From the NCBI GenBank assembly GCA_012295275.1, contig CM022677.1, positions 26,982,544 through 27,020,043 on the forward strand: a stretch of DNA of 37,500 nt. The letters are read 5' to 3'. Shown in pieces: positions 33,901-37,500 of this stretch. Made by a program: the position numbers and the translations under genes. Within the stretch, counting starts at the first letter, position 1, and every line of letters starts with the position of its first letter. Source of the DNA: Chrysomallon squamiferum (lineage: Eukaryota > Mollusca > Gastropoda > Neomphalida > Peltospiridae). The notes beneath the pieces were generated by a model. That model was given only the letters and a program-made list of their open reading frames with translations, did no database searches and was not told the DNA's origin.

Positions 33901-34080
33901 AAACTAATCTAAAACGTAGCAGTGATTCTGATTTAAATAGGCATATAAAATACGTGTTTTACAAATATGACAGAATGTGACTCACTGGACAGAATACAAA
34001 ATTATTATGAGAACACAAGTCTGGCAAAGAGGCACTACTGAGGTTCCGTGACAGTAACATACAAAAATAATCTGATTTAC

Positions 34081-34273
34081 CTTAAAGACGTTTCCAACAA
34101 GAGTTACAGTCACCTCAAAGGGAACACTGTCTTTGAAGGGAAAGTCAGATATGTGTGTTTCAGTACCCCATCCGTTGGAATCTTTGTAGTTGAAGACAAT
34201 CTCGCCTGAATCAGTAAATCGTAGATCCATGTGCATGAGAAGAAGAGGGCCCGCGTAGAAGTTGATCGTGATA
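34081..34273 (-). CDS. Galectin CRD exon b (paralogue)
   Basis: Acceptor CACATCAAAG, donor GTAAAT after GTC-TTT-AAG, 193 bases, phase 2 in and 0 out. Binding-site motifs are H-M-D-L-R, V-F-N and W-G-T-E-T-H, then F-P-F and F-E-V-T-V. It differs from the usual signature at the same two places as the + strand copy. Confidence 0.92.
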
Positions 34274-34329
34274 CTTTGATGTGCCAAAACAACAAAGAAA
34301 GAAAAAAGATACAAATGACAATTCTTTAA

Positions 34330-34980
<651 letters not shown>

Positions 34981-35020
34981 TATTAATTGTATAATGCAGT
35001 ATTGTGTGTAAAACTGTTAC

Positions 35021-35109
35021 CGTTCACTGTTAACTTTTGGAGTTCCCTTCAAAATCATCATCCACCCGTCACTGATTGGCTCAGGAACAAGCGCGACGAA
35101 TACTGGTTC
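35021..35109 (-). CDS. Galectin CRD exon a (paralogue)
   Basis: Acceptor ATTCTGTCCAG, 89 bases, phase 0 in and phase 2 out at CG before GTAACA. It contains V-P-E-P-I-S-D-G-W and L-K-G-T-P. Same length and phases as the + strand exon. Confidence 0.87.
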
Positions 35110-35122
35110 CTGGACAGAATCG

Positions 35123-36075
35123 TAATACATACATAACTACGTAGATACATACATAACTACGTAGATACATACATAACTACGTAGATACATACATAACTAA
35201 ATAGATACATACATAACTACATAGATACATACATAACTACATAGATACATACATAACTACGTAATACATAAAACTAGAGATACATACATAACTACGTAGA
35301 TACATACATAACTACATAGATACATAAATAGATACATACATAACTACGTAGATACATACATAACTAAACAGATACATACCTAACTAAATAGATACATACA
35401 TAACTACGTAGATACATACATAACTACGTAGATACATACATAACTACATAGATACATACATAACTACATAGATACATACATAACTACATAGATACATACA
35501 TAACTAAATATATACATACATAACTACGTAGATACATACATAACTAAATATATACATACATAACTACGTAGATACATACATAACTACATAGATACATACC
35601 TAACTAAATAGATACATACATAACTACGTAGATACATACATAACTAAACAGATACATACCTAACTAAATAGATACATACATAACTACGTAGATACATACA
35701 TAACTACATAGATACATACATAACTACATACATACATACATACATACATACATACATAACTAAACAGATACATACCTAACTAAATAGATACATACATAAC
35801 TAAACAGATACATACCTAACTACATAACTACATACATACATACATACATACATACATACATAACTAAACAGATACATACCTAACTAAATAGATACATACA
35901 TAACTACGTAGATACATACATAACTAAACAGATACATACCTAACTAAATAGATACATACATAACTACGTAGATACATACATAACTACATAGATACATACA
36001 TAACTACATAACTACATACATACATACATACATACATACATACATAGATACATACATAACTACATAGATACATAT
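35123..36075 (-). repeat. 20-base CATA-type satellite in the sushi-galectin intron
   Basis: About 45 units of ATACATACATAACTACGTAG with ACATAG, AAATAG and AAACAG variants, interrupted by short CATA runs. Many units hold the palindrome CTACGTAG. Confidence 0.93.
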
Positions 36076-37329
<1,254 letters not shown>

Positions 37330-37500
37330 CTTGTTTTCCCATTCTACTTGTTTGCACTTCCCTTCCACTGGCGACCATGAACCGTCGTCCTGGCAGGTTG
37401 ATTCCTTCACAGAACCAAAGAAGTGGAACAGTCTGTCACACTCGACTGCTGCAGTGCTGCCAGCCGTTGTCGTCGTGAAGTTGAAAGCGCCGTTGTCTAC
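37330..37500 (-). CDS. Sushi/CCP exon, partial (paralogue)
   Basis: Open for 57 codons from the window edge to AAC-AAG before GTTTTA, phase 0. It has [14 protein letters not shown] and K-C-K-Q-V-E-W. The N-terminal C-G-P-P part is outside the window. The position of the extra cysteine in the + copy is Ser here. Confidence 0.88.

Overview
This is animal nuclear DNA: split genes with GT-AG introns, no operons, low GC, and a very heavy load of microsatellites and minisatellites. The protein families (thrombospondin type 1, sushi and galectin) and the repeat style (long CTGT/CTAT, CATA, CA and AT arrays) would fit a lophotrochozoan, probably a mollusc. That placement is inference; nothing in the window names the organism.

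The left two thirds (1-24474, + strand) is the 3' part of one large gene. Seventeen thrombospondin type 1 repeats (TSRs) are encoded one per exon, each flanked by phase 1 introns. The first is cut by the window edge and the sixth is broken. They are followed by one sushi/CCP exon (phase 1 in, phase 0 out) and three exons that make one galectin carbohydrate-recognition domain, with a stop at 24472-24474. The predicted product is a multi-TSR, sushi, galectin protein with no membrane segment in the visible part.

The right end (32725-37500, - strand) is the 3' end of a paralogous gene running towards the first: part of a sushi exon, then the same three galectin exons with the same intron phases, ending in a closely similar C-terminus. 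The two genes are therefore tail to tail, about 8.2 kb apart from stop to stop. That spacer holds a 3.7 kb CTGT/CTAT minisatellite and a less repetitive, CpG-richer stretch (about 29480-31460) that may be regulatory.

The most unusual theme is minisatellites built from exon edges. Acceptor plus exon start is copied upstream of TSR6, TSR11 and TSR16; the 3' intron end is copied before TSR3; the TSR8 donor is copied 12 times; and the last codons plus stop of the - strand gene are copied 8 times. Other introns hold an 88-bp satellite, two separate 20-bp arrays and a 2 kb CA-rich minisatellite. Decayed Ty3/Gypsy-like integrase and Tc1/mariner-like transposase fragments lie in two introns. All exon boundaries were read by eye from splice consensus, reading frame and the paralogue; no transcript evidence was available.
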